From a virus, in the IMG/VR virus record IMGVR_UViG_3300032214_000715, positions 62,001 through 126,000 of that record: a stretch of DNA of 64,000 nt. One strand, given 5' to 3'. Shown piece after piece: positions 26,404 through 35,783 of this stretch. Made by a program: the position numbers and the translations under genes. Under the pieces are notes generated by a model. It saw nothing but the letters and a program-made list of their open reading frames with translations, made no database searches and was not told the DNA's origin. Each line of letters starts with the position of its first letter. The first letter of the stretch is position 1.

Positions 26404-26988
26404 TTACTGCTTATTATCGCGTTTTTTTGAATAAAAAGTGTGATTGCCTACTGTCATAACTGGATCGTAATTCCATTTTGGTTTTACGGTATGATTATGA
26501 AAGAACAATACATTTGTTGGCACAATATCACTCCAGGCGTTTTCTGTTAATACTTTACGCGCTATATCTTCTGCTTGACTATATTTGACATTTTTAACGG
26601 GAGTTTCTTTTCCTTCGCATACCCAACTAAATTGACAAGTTACTCGTTCTTGTTCATCAATGATTACTGAGTTTTTAGCGTAAATTACAGCACATGGATT
26701 TTTTTCGAATCCGTGTTTAATACGATTCATTACTACACGAGCAACCAGTACTTGACCCATAAATGGTTCAGAACCAGCTTCGTGATATATATTAGTTGCC
26801 ATACATCTTAGATATTCTTTATTTAACACCGTTATATTATGCTTGCCGCTGGGTGAAGTAGCATAATGCTGTTCGTGTATTAGCTTATTGTTGTATTTAA
26901 TTCCAATATTGAATGCCACTAGTGCCACCATCACTAGCAAAATTAAATAAAAAAGATAAGTCACTATCTTAGAGATAGAATTTTTCAT
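26404..26988 (-). CDS. SleB-type cell wall hydrolase with membrane anchor
   Basis: The first 27 residues hold a hydrophobic segment (ILLVMVALVAFNIGI). The rest is a hydrolase of the SleB/CwlJ family: LRCMATNIYHEAGSEPFMGQ with the catalytic glutamate, VARVVMNRIKHG, and CQFSWVCEGK. Such enzymes cleave peptidoglycan. The anchor suggests action at the inner membrane or export in the periplasm. A second lytic enzyme (GH19) is encoded at 47.5 kb. SD aaggag. Confidence 0.85.
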   Translation of the reverse strand: MKNSISKIVTYLFYLILLVMVALVAFNIGIKYNNKLIHEQHYATSPSGKHNITVLNKEYLRCMATNIYHEAGSEPFMGQVLVARVVMNRIKHGFEKNPCAVIYAKNSVIIDEQERVTCQFSWVCEGKETPVKNVKYSQAEDIARKVLTENAWSDIVPTNVLFFHNHTVKPKWNYDPVMTVGNHTFYSKKRDNKQ

Positions 26989-26999
26989 AGTAAAACTCC

Positions 27000-29918
27000 T
27001 TAGTTATTCCAGCAGTCGCAATTACATTGCGTAACGTTTTCTATTGCTTCTTCTACAGTGTAACTACTGTCGTCAGTGGTGACTAAGTGATCGGGAACTG
27101 GATCGTTTCCAGTCCACGGCGACCCGGCAAAACTTCCAGGAACTGTGGTGTCTCCTAATCTAGCTGATACAGGGGGTGGATCAATAATAACTGGAATACA
27201 TCCATTAGCAGTACTGTAACCACCTCCACCGTTAACTACGTTAATCTTAGTTACTCTGCTCCCTTCAACCACTGCCTCTGCTATTGCCCCACTTCCAGCG
27301 CCACCAAAAACTCCACCATATGGTCCTATTCTTACTGCGGGTGGTTGTTGATCACTATACCCACTACCGGCTGAAGTTACTGTAATTGATGATATTCCAC
27401 CTGATTCATTAAGTTGACAGGCCTCGGCAGTAGCATTATTTAAGTTTAGACTATCTGGTATATCATTATCTAACTCTCCGCCCACATTTAGTATGCGATT
27501 TGCGTTGCGAGTTTCTCGCATCATAGCTACTAATGACTGACCGCCAAGCGTTGAGGTATCTGCTATTGCTTCCAGTACACTGACCGCTTCTCCGTATTCT
27601 GTTTGAGTTGCGTAATCATACACTGACTTGACAAAAGTTTCAAACTCAGTACCATCTATAGTTCCAAATACTTCATCATTATTAGGTATAGCGATTGCTA
27701 GTGCTCTCTGCTCAGCAGATAGTTGTTCACCTATTTTATTCCAGTAGTAATTTAACTTATCAATTGTATCAACGTTTAACGTGCTTATTTTTAGAATTTC
27801 TAAATTGGCAGCATCTATTAAATTCTGTACACTAATTTCGTATTCTGTTTCTTCTACGTAGACTAAGGAAGAATTGTTTATTTTTTCAGTGAGTTGAGTT
27901 GTAAGTGTAACTACGGTATTCAGCCCATCAAAATTGGTATTCAATACAGTATATGCGTTGTACCCATTAAAATTGAATGAAATTTTTGTTCCGTTGGGCA
28001 AAATTTGTCTAAGATCGTGTTTCAATAGAATTGAATTTTCACCTGCTTCGTGTGTGTTTACTGTAGAAAATAGAGTGTACGTATATTTTGAGTCCCACTG
28101 AGTGGATGGATTAATTACTGTGTCCAAGTATCCGCGACCACGACTAATGAGAGCCCAACCATTATTCAATGATTTTTGATAAATTTTCTCGTATACATTC
28201 TTTAACGATTCTGTACTAACTGCTTTCAACGACTCTATTATTTTTTGATAGTAATCTTCATATGGAACTGCGCTAACAGCTCCAAAAAAATCAGTTTGCT
28301 TGTATGTTCCATTACTTCCGCTACCAAGAGCTATTTTTGACAAATTTTCATTGACGTCACTGATGTTAACAGTACTTCCGTCCGCGCTGTTTATTAATGG
28401 CAAAGCTTTGTCTACTACTTCTAGATTTGCTATTGTTTGTGCCAGCTTTTCTGTATTCATTAGCCGAATGTTTTTTATTTGATTCATAGTCATCATAAAT
28501 GCTCCACAAGCTAATGACAAATCGTCGGCTACTATTCCAGATAGATATTCTCCCCAATTTTGTATTCTAGTGTTTACACTATCTTCTATGTAAATAAAAT
28601 CATAAATCTTACTTGTTCCCGGATTATTGATGTCATATTTTGGTATAGTAAGAGTTTTATAGCTAGTGGGGAACATTTTTTTAGGATTCATTAAATCAAC
28701 TAGCGAAGTTAAATTTTCGGTAGTACAATTTAAAATTAGCTTCACGGCGTTCAAATCGTTGCCGCGTATTAAATCCAACGCAGTCCATATTTTCTTTTCT
28801 TGATCCACAGTTGGAGTGTATGACGCTCCAAATATTTTATCAAGTTCTATTGTTGTTAGATCCGTGTATAGCAATGCCAACTTGATACTGTCTGTTATGG
28901 CTTTGTTTGATTGAAGATTTAACAAAAACTTACTTGGAAGACCAAATTTGTGAATGTTTGACATATCCAGAGATTTGCCTAGTCTTATCATGTCGTTTCC
29001 AAACAACTTGAACGACAGTGTAACTCCTGCTATATCACTGGTAGTCAAGTCATTCATATTGCTATAGTTGCCTCTTAAAAAACTCTTGCTGTTCACGAGC
29101 GAGGAAATGCTACTATTTTTAGACTGTTTCCATATATGAGTTTGCTGAAAGCTTTTTACTATTTCAGCATATTGATTAATTCTTCTAGCAGTATGATCCG
29201 ACCACAGTTCGTAGTAGGCTTGTCTAGCTATCGTGGCTATAAACCCATTCTTAAAATATTCATCGTACTCTATTAAATTTTGATCACGCTGTCTTATGTC
29301 CGGGCGTGGGAAATAAGCAATGCTATAACTATCTAGCTCTTTTTGAAACGTATTTCTAGCAGGCCATCCAGTTATCCATCCATATGGATGATTCCATTGA
29401 TGTTCATGTTGATATGATCCTGCCTCCGTAGAGCCCCACAAATTGTAGACGTAGCTATGTTTGCCGCTTGATGGATATCCAACTGGAGGATACGTATCAT
29501 TTACAATATTTAATGTGTTGGATACTACTGTAGTATTTCCAAATTCATCCACGACTTTGTAATCCCAAGTTCCATATCCAGCATAGGTTGTCTTGAACGA
29601 GTCGGGTCTACAGTTTCCAAGAGCGGGACAATTTATTCTATCGTCGGATTGAATGTTAATTGGTCTACCAATTTTAATAAGATTTCTGTATAAATTTACA
29701 CTTGTGATTTGATTGCTGGCTAACTCATAGAAATTTTTTATTGCTAGAGTTATCTTATTAAGTACAGTCTGAGTTACTATCTCGCCCTGTATATATGATG
29801 ATGGAGCCCAAGTGCCCTGAAATTTTTTAGCAGACAGTGCTAGTGAAAATACACTATTTTTTTCTAATTGTGTAAGTACATTTATACCAAGAGGGGTTAG
29901 TTTTCCGCTATAACTCAT
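27000..29918 (-). CDS. Large virion structural protein, 972 aa
   Basis: A long, mostly helical protein (FHELWSDHTARRINQYAEIV region) followed by a glycine-rich C-terminal part with GSGYSDQQPPAVRIG and NGGGGYSTANG repeats and a cysteine-rich end (CNCDCWNN). It lies next to the PAAR gene with a 4-base overlap, so a baseplate, spike or fibre role is likely. I do not recognise a family with certainty. Confidence 0.65.
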   Translation of the reverse strand: MSYSGKLTPLGINVLTQLEKNSVFSLALSAKKFQGTWAPSSYIQGEIVTQTVLNKITLAIKNFYELASNQITSVNLYRNLIKIGRPINIQSDDRINCPALGNCRPDSFKTTYAGYGTWDYKVVDEFGNTTVVSNTLNIVNDTYPPVGYPSSGKHSYVYNLWGSTEAGSYQHEHQWNHPYGWITGWPARNTFQKELDSYSIAYFPRPDIRQRDQNLIEYDEYFKNGFIATIARQAYYELWSDHTARRINQYAEIVKSFQQTHIWKQSKNSSISSLVNSKSFLRGNYSNMNDLTTSDIAGVTLSFKLFGNDMIRLGKSLDMSNIHKFGLPSKFLLNLQSNKAITDSIKLALLYTDLTTIELDKIFGASYTPTVDQEKKIWTALDLIRGNDLNAVKLILNCTTENLTSLVDLMNPKKMFPTSYKTLTIPKYDINNPGTSKIYDFIYIEDSVNTRIQNWGEYLSGIVADDLSLACGAFMMTMNQIKNIRLMNTEKLAQTIANLEVVDKALPLINSADGSTVNISDVNENLSKIALGSGSNGTYKQTDFFGAVSAVPYEDYYQKIIESLKAVSTESLKNVYEKIYQKSLNNGWALISRGRGYLDTVINPSTQWDSKYTYTLFSTVNTHEAGENSILLKHDLRQILPNGTKISFNFNGYNAYTVLNTNFDGLNTVVTLTTQLTEKINNSSLVYVEETEYEISVQNLIDAANLEILKISTLNVDTIDKLNYYWNKIGEQLSAEQRALAIAIPNNDEVFGTIDGTEFETFVKSVYDYATQTEYGEAVSVLEAIADTSTLGGQSLVAMMRETRNANRILNVGGELDNDIPDSLNLNNATAEACQLNESGGISSITVTSAGSGYSDQQPPAVRIGPYGGVFGGAGSGAIAEAVVEGSRVTKINVVNGGGGYSTANGCIPVIIDPPPVSARLGDTTVPGSFAGSPWTGNDPVPDHLVTTDDSSYTVEEAIENVTQCNCDCWNN

Positions 29919-30193
29919 GATACTATTACGTCTTCGCTACCTTCTACTATACTGTGTCCGCAACTATTACCACTGGTAACACGAAGAACTTTCGCGCCCT
30001 CGCAAATAACGTCTTCACTGGCGCTAGTAGTAACCGCTCTTTTATGTTTACTTTTTCTAGAGGGTCTATGAGCAGATATAGGACTAACGTGTAAACCCAC
30101 TGGCTTTCCGTTGCAGACTACTTCGCTAGCGCCTCGCTCTATAGCGCCGCCCTCTTGATTTTTATCGCCCTTTCTGCTCAGTTTATTACCCAT
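29915..30193 (-). CDS. PAAR-repeat spike tip protein
   Basis: The 92-residue protein begins MGNKLSRKGDKNQEGGAIERG and carries PAAR-type repeats (VVCNGKPVGLHVSPISAH; VICEGAKVLRVTSG; GHSIVEGSEDV). T4 gp5.4 is the PAAR tip of the cell-puncturing spike. Its place among virion genes fits this role. Confidence 0.85.
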   Translation of the reverse strand: MGNKLSRKGDKNQEGGAIERGASEVVCNGKPVGLHVSPISAHRPSRKSKHKRAVTTSASEDVICEGAKVLRVTSGNSCGHSIVEGSEDVIVS

Positions 30194-30194
30194 C

Positions 30195-30497
30195 TTATCC
30201 CATAATAATTTTTTTACTAGTTGTTGCTATACCAGTGGTAGCCTCAATATACTTCATACGTACTTGATCAGCAGTAACACAATACATAGTGACACTATTA
30301 GTATTTAGCACTACGTTTTTGTCTTGTTCGGCCGTAAACATACTGGGAATTAATCCCATACCTTGATGATTAGGTGCTACGCTTAGTGGCTCAGCAAGCT
30401 CAATATAATGATCATCTATTGCCACTACTTTGCCAATGACTTCTTCGCCAGAATTTAGCTTGAAGGTCACAACCTCGTTTAATTCAACGTTCTTCAT
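30195..30497 (-). CDS. Sm-like small protein, 100 aa
   Basis: FKLNSGEEVIGKVVAIDDHY followed by strands resembles the Sm/LSm fold. I associate similar proteins with T4-like marine phages. An RNA-binding role is possible but not shown. It overlaps the glutaredoxin gene by 4 bases. Confidence 0.65.
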   Translation of the reverse strand: MKNVELNEVVTFKLNSGEEVIGKVVAIDDHYIELAEPLSVAPNHQGMGLIPSMFTAEQDKNVVLNTNSVTMYCVTADQVRMKYIEATTGIATTSKKIIMG

Positions 30498-30715
30498 TGT
30501 AATCTTTCTTTTAATTCATTAAACCCACCGATACAAGTCTCACCAAAAAATATCTGTGGCACTGATCTTGCTGTTGGTGCTGATTCTAATAATTGTTCTT
30601 TAGTCCATCCATCGCCGATCTTGCGCTCTTCAAACTCTACTCCCTTAAGTTTGAGTAAATTTTTTGCTGATTCACAATTTGGACAGTTATCTTTGCTCCA
30701 TACTATTACATTCAT
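30494..30715 (-). CDS. Glutaredoxin
   Basis: A 73-residue protein with the redox site CPNC at residues 11-14 (WSKDNCPNCESAKNLL), the TARSVPQIFF cis-proline segment and CIGGFNEL. It probably reduces ribonucleotide reductase, encoded just upstream. Confidence 0.92.
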   Translation of the reverse strand: MNVIVWSKDNCPNCESAKNLLKLKGVEFEERKIGDGWTKEQLLESAPTARSVPQIFFGETCIGGFNELKERLQ

Positions 30716-30717
30716 AA

Positions 30718-31065
30718 TTACTCCTTTACTGGAAATTTCATTAGTTTCTTCTCTACCCTAAATCCGCTGAGTGCTTGTAAGTCTTCTTCAGTTGTCTTAG
30801 TACTAATTGCTATCTGACCATATGGATCCGCTGCCCAGTCCATTTCTTCTGTTGTCATCAGTGGTTGGTCGTTCTCTTTCAACATAGCATTGATGTTGTT
30901 TATGATAGTGCGTTGTGCCTCGGTATATTTACTCAAAGGATCTGACTCAACGGTCAGAGTCTTTTTATATACTATTTTAGTACCATCTTCATTCTTCACT
31001 ACTATTGATAACGTTGGCTCAAAAGTATCTGGCTTAAGTGCATGTTGTAATAGTATCTTTCTCAT
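30718..31065 (-). CDS. Hypothetical protein in the nrd operon, 115 aa
   Basis: Starts MRKILLQHALKPD and contains SKYTEAQRTIINNINAML. It lies between glutaredoxin and nrdB with short gaps. No family recognised; a link with nucleotide metabolism is only by position. Confidence 0.65.
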   Translation of the reverse strand: MRKILLQHALKPDTFEPTLSIVVKNEDGTKIVYKKTLTVESDPLSKYTEAQRTIINNINAMLKENDQPLMTTEEMDWAADPYGQIAISTKTTEEDLQALSGFRVEKKLMKFPVKE

Positions 31066-31091
31066 TCTGCTCTCCTTGTATGTACTTATGA

Positions 31092-32192
31092 TTATAAGTC
31101 AGGTAGCAAAACTTTATCAACAGTATCGGACATTACACCTATAATATAATTTGTGGATTCTGTTTCTTGTAGTGCTGCTTGCTTCTTGTTGATGTTGATA
31201 TGCTTTGTAAACCAAGGTATCGGAGTACTCTTGGGATGAGAGCCTTGATACTTGATACCAATATCCTTCAAGCGATTGAAGGCCGTCCAATCTACAAAGT
31301 CTTTAAGAATCTCAGCATTTAGACCAATAACTGGGCCCTTCTTGAACAGATAATCAGCCCACGCCTTTTCTTCTGCAATTACTTCTTCGTATAGTTGATA
31401 TACTTCTTGCTCACAAACAAGTGCCACTCTAGCAAAACGTGGATCATCTTTTACTACTTGATTGATGATCCAAGCAGTCCATTCTGTGTGTAATAGTTCA
31501 TCTTGTAGAATTAGACTAATGATGTTGCCATTGCCGATGTAGATTTTGTTTTCTACCATAGCAAGACTGGTGGCAAAACTTACCATGAAGCGAAATGCTT
31601 CTAGTGCGTAGCTGGCATGTAATGCCATCCATATTGCCATAATGTGCTTGTCTTCGTTCACCTCATATCCCAATTCTTTATTACAATTGAGTTGATGTAA
31701 TTGCTCGTAGTATCTACCAACACTACTAGCCATGTCAATGATTTCTTGCGTGTCATGAATGGTATTGAAAACATCTTTTGGTACACCATAAATGTTACGA
31801 ATGATGTGACTATAACTCTTACTGTGAATATTGGTTTCAAAAAATGACCAGTTATTAACCAGTGCCTCTAACTCTGGAATGCTAATTACTGGATTGAATA
31901 CTTGCGCTGGAGCGCGACCTTGAATACTGTCTAGTGCTGTTTGACGTAGTAAGTTACTAGTAAAAATATGTTTGATAGCTTCACTAGAGTCTTTATGATC
32001 AATTTTGTCTTTAGTCAGTGATACTTCTTCTGGGACCCAAAAAAATCCCCTTGCCGTATCTTCAAATTTTTGAATTTTTGGATACTTAACCTCTTCAAAT
32101 CTTTGAACGGTTACTGGCCCAGCTGGATCCAGAAACATTGTACGATTTAGATAGTTTGTTTTTGTTGATAGATTATATTGTAAGTTACTCAT
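31092..32192 (-). CDS. nrdB: Ribonucleotide reductase small subunit (class I)
   Basis: The 366-residue protein has the ferritin-like R2 fold. Metal-ligand segments are visible: NWSFFETNIHSKSYSHIIRN (E and H), and LILQDELLHTEWT (E, H). It makes the tyrosyl radical for NrdA. The gene is followed by glutaredoxin and preceded by a class II aldolase gene and the split nrdA. Confidence 0.93.
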   Translation of the reverse strand: MSNLQYNLSTKTNYLNRTMFLDPAGPVTVQRFEEVKYPKIQKFEDTARGFFWVPEEVSLTKDKIDHKDSSEAIKHIFTSNLLRQTALDSIQGRAPAQVFNPVISIPELEALVNNWSFFETNIHSKSYSHIIRNIYGVPKDVFNTIHDTQEIIDMASSVGRYYEQLHQLNCNKELGYEVNEDKHIMAIWMALHASYALEAFRFMVSFATSLAMVENKIYIGNGNIISLILQDELLHTEWTAWIINQVVKDDPRFARVALVCEQEVYQLYEEVIAEEKAWADYLFKKGPVIGLNAEILKDFVDWTAFNRLKDIGIKYQGSHPKSTPIPWFTKHININKKQAALQETESTNYIIGVMSDTVDKVLLPDL

Positions 32193-32201
32193 ATGTTTCC
32201 C

Positions 32202-32807
32202 TCATAATTTCTTACTTGCTAACACGATCTGACAAATATGTTCCAAACGTTCCACATGTTCAAAAGCACGCCACGGACTAGTATCAACCGCAACCACTCC
32301 ATGACGATCAATCCCTACAATATGATTGTCTACAAACCCATTACTCTTCAAGCCCAACGCAGGTATAGTAGCATCTGCTAATTTCTGACTGATGGGCGGA
32401 ACGTCTGTAACATTTGAGCCTACCCTTGTATATCTGCCCAATTCTGGGAATTCTTTAACCAATTCATTTAACTTTATACCAGCGTACATAGCAGCCACTG
32501 TGTAGGTGGGATGTAGATGTAATACTATTCTGACCTCTGTGTCAGTGTGCTTTTGAAGCCCGTAATGTAATGGAATTTCTCCTGACGGTTTTAACGCACT
32601 ACTTAGATCAGTGTAGGGTAGTGCTCTATTTTCGGATATACTCCATTTTATAAACATTTCTGGCTGTAGCGTTTGCTTTCTAATACCACTTGGCGTGATG
32701 TACATATGATCACGATCATGCCAACGAATGCTGGCATTGCCATCTCTGGCAGTAATCCAGTTTCGCTTATATGCTTCTACAAATATTTCGCTAATAGTTT
32801 CTAACAT
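32202..32807 (-). CDS. Class II aldolase/adducin-family protein
   Basis: The 201-residue protein has DGNASIRWHDRDHMYITPSG, the zinc-binding VLHLHPTYTVAAMYAG (H-x-H), and HVERLEHICQIVL, all hallmarks of the AraD/FucA/MtnB family. Substrate unknown. It lies inside the ribonucleotide reductase operon between nrdA and nrdB, so it may be a metabolic gene taken from a host. Confidence 0.85.
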   Translation of the reverse strand: MLETISEIFVEAYKRNWITARDGNASIRWHDRDHMYITPSGIRKQTLQPEMFIKWSISENRALPYTDLSSALKPSGEIPLHYGLQKHTDTEVRIVLHLHPTYTVAAMYAGIKLNELVKEFPELGRYTRVGSNVTDVPPISQKLADATIPALGLKSNGFVDNHIVGIDRHGVVAVDTSPWRAFEHVERLEHICQIVLASKKL

Positions 32808-32816
32808 AATTCTTTC

Positions 32817-34652
32817 TTAAAGTTTGCATGCGATGCAATCCGCATCTTCCTCTTCAACCGGAGGAGTAAATTGTATGACATTCTCTGTCTTGTCTGCCAG
32901 AGCGGCTTTTGCGCCCATCTTGTTGATCAAGCTGTAGTACAGACTCTTACCGCCCCAATGATTGTACAACATTAAGTTCTTAGCAATCAAGGTAGCTGGT
33001 ATCTTGCCGCCTTCAAAATGAGCCGGATTATAGAATGTGTTTGTACTGATACTTTGATCCACGTATGCTGCCAATACTGCTGCTGTTTTTAGATAGTCTA
33101 CACAATCGGTTTGGTCCCACATTAGTTGATAGCGATTCTTTAGACGCTTATAGTCAGGCACTACTTGAACAAATGACCCCGCTTTACTTTCTTTGACACT
33201 GATCAATTCCATTGGCAACTCAATCCCGTTAGTACTGTTCAACACTACTGAACTACTTTCTACCGGAGCGATAGCCATTAATGTGGCGTTACGAATGCCA
33301 CTCTTGAGTAGTCGTGCGCGTAGTGATTCCCAATCTAGCGATGGTGTGAAGTCTGTCAACTCATTGACACCCACTGCGCGGCGCTCCCATGGGAATACAC
33401 CCTTACCATACCACGTATGTTCACTGCGACCACAACTGCCACGTTCCTCCGCCAGTTCAATGCTGGCCTCAGTGAGATAATATGCTTGATGCTCCATCCA
33501 ACGCTTGACTTCAGCAAGTGCTTCTGGTGAACCATACTTCAGACCCCGCTTGGCATGCCAGTATGCTAGATTAGTAATTCCTATGCCTAGCGGTTCAAAA
33601 TCACTGTTAGCTAGTTTACTCTGTACACTCAGGAAATCTTGATAACTCAGTAGACTGCTCAGACTACGAACCAGTGTGCGACAACTCTTACGCATGTCTT
33701 GTGGATTACGGAACGCGCCCCAGTTCTGGCTGCCCAGTGTACATAACGAGATACGCCCATTTTCATCTTCTAGTCTCTGAAATGGTTTTGTTGGAAGAAG
33801 AATCTCAGCACATAGATTTGACATATAAATTGGATCAACCTCTGTGTCAAATGATCCTTGATTGATAACATTGTCAATGTTGACCATATAGATACGACCA
33901 GTGTCTGTGCGCTCTTTTAGTATTCCGTTCTTGAAGATTTCTTCTGCTGATAACACTTTACGTTTCTTTGTAGCATCAGCCTCATACTTAACATAGAGTT
34001 CTTCAAATCGCTGTGTGTTACGATAGTATGCTTCGTACAGGTCTGGCACCTCATGCGGATCAAATAGGGTAATGTTTTCACTGTTCTTATATCTGCGCCA
34101 GAATAACTTGCTAACTACAACACCATAGTCTAACTGTCGGACACGCGTTTCTTCTGTGCCTTGGTTGTTCTTGAGTACAATAAAGTCTTCGAACTGGTAG
34201 TGCCAAATAGGTAGATACACAGTGCAGCTAGCATTCCGAATGCCGCCCTGGCTATTGTGCGTCAATACCATAGGACCATTTTCACAATCGGATGCGAAAA
34301 AAGTATGCTCATCTTCTACTGTTATATCTATATAATTAGTAGAATTTTTTTGGCCCACATCACATGCAAGCAATCTTGTAAAACCATGCTCAGTCAAAAT
34401 TCTATCATTAATAGTCAACTCTTTTGGCTTCTTTTGAGAAAAACCATTTTCCCATACCATAAAAGGATGATTTGTCGAACAATTAATTACCGTACCATTT
34501 TCCAATTCAACCCTCACCTGGTCATGTTCTGGAACAATAGTATTCCATTTATCAGTTACTGTTTTAAAAACGATGTTTCTATTTTCGTCCAGTGTTTTGA
34601 TTTTCATGCCTACTTGGAGGTCTTTTATTTGAATTTTTTTAGTAATCGCCAT
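32817..34652 (-). CDS. nrdA: Split intein C-piece fused to NrdA C-terminal part
   Basis: Residues 1-133 are an intein C-piece: block B NCSTNHPFMVW, block F YIDITVEDEHTFFA, and block G MVLTHN ending in asparagine, then serine as +1. Residues 134-611 are NrdA from SQGGIRNASCTVYLPIWH to the C-terminal CIACKL redox tail. With the N-piece gene (35784-36737) trans-splicing would give a NrdA of about 774 residues, the usual length. No endonuclease domain lies within the intein. Confidence 0.9.
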   Translation of the reverse strand: MAITKKIQIKDLQVGMKIKTLDENRNIVFKTVTDKWNTIVPEHDQVRVELENGTVINCSTNHPFMVWENGFSQKKPKELTINDRILTEHGFTRLLACDVGQKNSTNYIDITVEDEHTFFASDCENGPMVLTHNSQGGIRNASCTVYLPIWHYQFEDFIVLKNNQGTEETRVRQLDYGVVVSKLFWRRYKNSENITLFDPHEVPDLYEAYYRNTQRFEELYVKYEADATKKRKVLSAEEIFKNGILKERTDTGRIYMVNIDNVINQGSFDTEVDPIYMSNLCAEILLPTKPFQRLEDENGRISLCTLGSQNWGAFRNPQDMRKSCRTLVRSLSSLLSYQDFLSVQSKLANSDFEPLGIGITNLAYWHAKRGLKYGSPEALAEVKRWMEHQAYYLTEASIELAEERGSCGRSEHTWYGKGVFPWERRAVGVNELTDFTPSLDWESLRARLLKSGIRNATLMAIAPVESSSVVLNSTNGIELPMELISVKESKAGSFVQVVPDYKRLKNRYQLMWDQTDCVDYLKTAAVLAAYVDQSISTNTFYNPAHFEGGKIPATLIAKNLMLYNHWGGKSLYYSLINKMGAKAALADKTENVIQFTPPVEEEDADCIACKL

Positions 34653-35739
34653 TTTGATGTTGTTCCTTTGTTATCACTTTAATGTCTGGAAATTTTTTTG
34701 ACATATCATGTTGCTTTGCTTTTAATACTGTTTTGCCATTTCTGGTTTTTCTATAATAGATATCCAATAAGTTCTTTGATTTAAAGAATAAATCATCAAC
34801 TATGTAGAAACACTTGGTGGATAAGTTTGCGTAACTTTCGCTATTGGCATAATACTCTTCTGATGAAATTTGCATATTTTTTCTGTGTAGTAATGAATAT
34901 ACCGCAATTCGCTCTTCATTGGGATGTTTGTAAATCGTTGAATCATACTCATCTTTGGATATCATCCGCTTTTCGCCTGTTCTTCTATCAATGGCTTTAA
35001 ATTCACCATGTGTTACTCCCACGTACTCGCTGTCCTCTTTGTAAAATTCTGAAGCATCAACTATAGAAATTTCGCCAGTCTTTTTATTCTTGGCCGAAAC
35101 TTTGCCCGTAGTAATACCAATATATCTCTCGTTTGAATAGAACTCGTCTTTTGGTATTCTTTTGGATTTCCCGGTTATGCTATCAATGCACATCACATAA
35201 TCTTTGAATTCAGTGGTGTGAAGCATGGGATCATAGTCAACGACTTTAATTTTTTTAATTTCTCCTGACTCGGTTCTTATGTTCATCATACCGCTTGATA
35301 TATGTTTGTGATTTCCAGTTGAATATTCTTCAACCGAAACTCTATAAATTGTACCATCATCCGATCTACATAAAGTAGAACCAGCTCCGCAGTTAGTACC
35401 GCCAGCATTTATCACATTGTAAAATAATGGGTTTTTGCCAACATTAAATTTTTCGTGATACGCCTTTTCTGCATCAAAAGCGTCTGCTCTCGTAGAGAAG
35501 TATTCTACATAAATTTTAAATAATTCTGGATTGGTTTTCATTCGATCAACAAAATCAACAACAGTTGAACTAGAAAAATATCTAGAAAGTAAATCATGGG
35601 CATTAGTGCCCTCAACGCCCCTAGATCCAGAATAATATTTACCGTGTATTGTATCATACACTGTATAACAATAATAAATCGAATTTAGCAACATGTTTGT
35701 TTTTTGTCCGCCGTATGTTTCATATAGATATTTTGTCAT
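34639..35739 (-). CDS. GIY-YIG endonuclease lodged between the nrdA halves
   Basis: The start MTKYLYETYGG at 35739 has gagggag before it. YYCYTVYDTIHGKYYSGSRG is the GIY-YIG core, with AFDAEKAYHEKF and NVINAGG later. The C-terminal two thirds have repeated units of about 40 residues (PKDEFYSNERYIG; DASEFYKEDSEYVG; SKDEYDSTIY) that may read DNA. It overlaps the C-piece gene start by 14 bases. This is the fractured-gene layout known from metagenomic split inteins. Confidence 0.88.
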   Translation of the reverse strand: MTKYLYETYGGQKTNMLLNSIYYCYTVYDTIHGKYYSGSRGVEGTNAHDLLSRYFSSSTVVDFVDRMKTNPELFKIYVEYFSTRADAFDAEKAYHEKFNVGKNPLFYNVINAGGTNCGAGSTLCRSDDGTIYRVSVEEYSTGNHKHISSGMMNIRTESGEIKKIKVVDYDPMLHTTEFKDYVMCIDSITGKSKRIPKDEFYSNERYIGITTGKVSAKNKKTGEISIVDASEFYKEDSEYVGVTHGEFKAIDRRTGEKRMISKDEYDSTIYKHPNEERIAVYSLLHRKNMQISSEEYYANSESYANLSTKCFYIVDDLFFKSKNLLDIYYRKTRNGKTVLKAKQHDMSKKFPDIKVITKEQHQNGDY

Positions 35740-35757
35740 TTCGTACTCCCTCATAGT

Positions 35758-35764
35758 TATTTAT
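35758..35764 (-). promoter_or_regulatory. T4-type late promoter before the endonuclease gene
   Basis: ATAAATA about 20 bases before the ATG. Confidence 0.55.
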
Positions 35765-35783
35765 GAAGGGGTACGAAAAACAC

